5,018 nt of DNA from Dehalococcoidia bacterium. Lineage in GTDB: Bacteria > Chloroflexota > Dehalococcoidia > GIF9 > AB-539-J10. A program made the position numbers and the translations under genes. This document shows positions 4,721-5,018 of this stretch, piece after piece. Every line of letters begins with the position of its first letter. Within the stretch, counting starts at the first letter, position 1. The notes under the pieces are model-generated. The model made no database searches. It was given only the letters and a program-made list of their open reading frames with translations, and was not told the origin of the DNA. The stretch covers positions 1 to 5,018 of the forward strand of contig PWUO01000200.1 of the NCBI GenBank assembly GCA_003562555.1. The letters run 5' to 3'.

Positions 4721-5018
4721 CATTGGATGATTTACCAGCGCGCCCGCGACACGGGCTGCGAGGCGTGACGTCAACGGCGCGGCATCCGCGTCGAGCACCT
4801 CAACCTCCATACCCGGAAGATCGGGAAGTTCCCTGGCCGTCTCAGCGTCGTAGAGTATTTCGGTGTGGAGTAGGACCTTCTCAACCAGTGCTCGCGCGGC
4901 TGCGAAGTTGCCCACGTCCTCCTCGGTAACAGGGATACCCTTGAGTACGTAGAGTTCTCCGTCGTCGGCCCTGATAGTCCCCGGGCTGATGACTTCATCG
5001 ACCCTGAGTCGTCTTGTC
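4715..5018 (-). CDS. C-terminal part of an uncharacterised protein, possibly SNase-like fold (partial)
   Basis: The frame is open from the window edge (last full codon 5015-5017) to a TGA at 4715-4717, giving 100 visible residues; the start lies outside. The visible order is LRVDEVISPGTIRADDGELY, then VLKGIPVTEEDVGNFAAARA, a helical LVEKVLLHTEILYD, an acidic Leu/Glu/Asp stretch, and a C-terminal helix SRLAARVAGALVNH. The pattern V..GTI...DG..Y.L.GI followed by an A..LVEK.LL helix loosely recalls staphylococcal-nuclease-like barrels. However, the catalytic Asp and Arg positions are not apparent, and the match is weak. A GTG at 4913-4915 could start a shorter version, but the good sequence continues upstream of it, so I take the longer frame. 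It converges on the coiled-coil gene with a 51-base gap. Confidence 0.6.
   Translation of the reverse strand, partial: TRRLRVDEVISPGTIRADDGELYVLKGIPVTEEDVGNFAAARALVEKVLLHTEILYDAETARELPDLPGMEVEVLDADAAPLTSRLAARVAGALVNHPME

Noticed and set aside
4690..4929. Open frame of 79 codons on the + strand opposite the last gene
   Set aside because: The translation is Pro/Arg-rich low-complexity typical of an antisense shadow, with no Shine-Dalgarno, and it runs through the stem-loop.
1..5018. CRISPR arrays, insertion sequences, tRNA or rRNA genes
   Set aside because: I saw no spaced direct repeats, terminal inverted repeats, transposase motifs or tRNA-like cloverleaf arms on either strand.

Overview
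The window holds a complete riboflavin (vitamin B2) biosynthesis operon on the + strand, followed by small, mostly uncharacterised genes. GC content is moderately high by eye (mid-to-high fifties). Start codons are mostly ATG with good Shine-Dalgarno sites, and the genes are tightly packed. The organism is a bacterium. The ribD-ribE-ribBA-ribH order with a fused RibBA, next to a stand-alone EF-Tu-domain-2-like protein, suggests a Gram-positive-type or anaerobic lineage (for example a deep actinobacterial or Firmicutes-like group). This is an inference and I would not name a genus.

Layout. Positions 1-66 are the last codons of an unidentified upstream + strand gene. Positions 67-217 are a leader with a plausible sigma70-type promoter (117-144), a foldable stretch that reaches into the ribosome binding site (160-210), and no recognisable FMN riboswitch. 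Then come ribD (218-1348), ribE (1333-1959), ribBA (1978-3204) and ribH (3188-3655). ribD/ribE and ribBA/ribH overlap by 16 and 17 bases, and ribE/ribBA are 18 bases apart. Together they convert GTP and ribulose 5-phosphate to riboflavin: RibBA makes both precursors, RibD does the deamination and reduction, RibH makes lumazine, and RibE (riboflavin synthase) makes riboflavin. The dephosphorylation enzyme and the FMN/FAD-forming RibF are not in the window.

On the - strand, an 84-residue protein consisting of a single translation-factor domain-2 beta-barrel (3645-3899) converges on ribH with an 11-base tail-to-tail overlap. A divergent intergenic stretch (3900-4095) carries a near-consensus + strand promoter (4026-4054) for a two-gene unit. 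The first gene (4096-4416) is a charged helical protein of unknown function. The second (4418-4663, TTG start) is a perfect-heptad coiled coil followed by one CPxC motif. A 51-base convergent gap with a 9-bp stem-loop (4688-4720) separates these from a - strand gene that runs off the window end (4715-5018). Its visible part faintly resembles a staphylococcal-nuclease-like fold without the catalytic residues.

The riboflavin operon itself is ordinary. The least-explained material is the two-gene unit, the stand-alone domain-2 protein, the ribD leader, and an unusual WCPGC motif in RibH.
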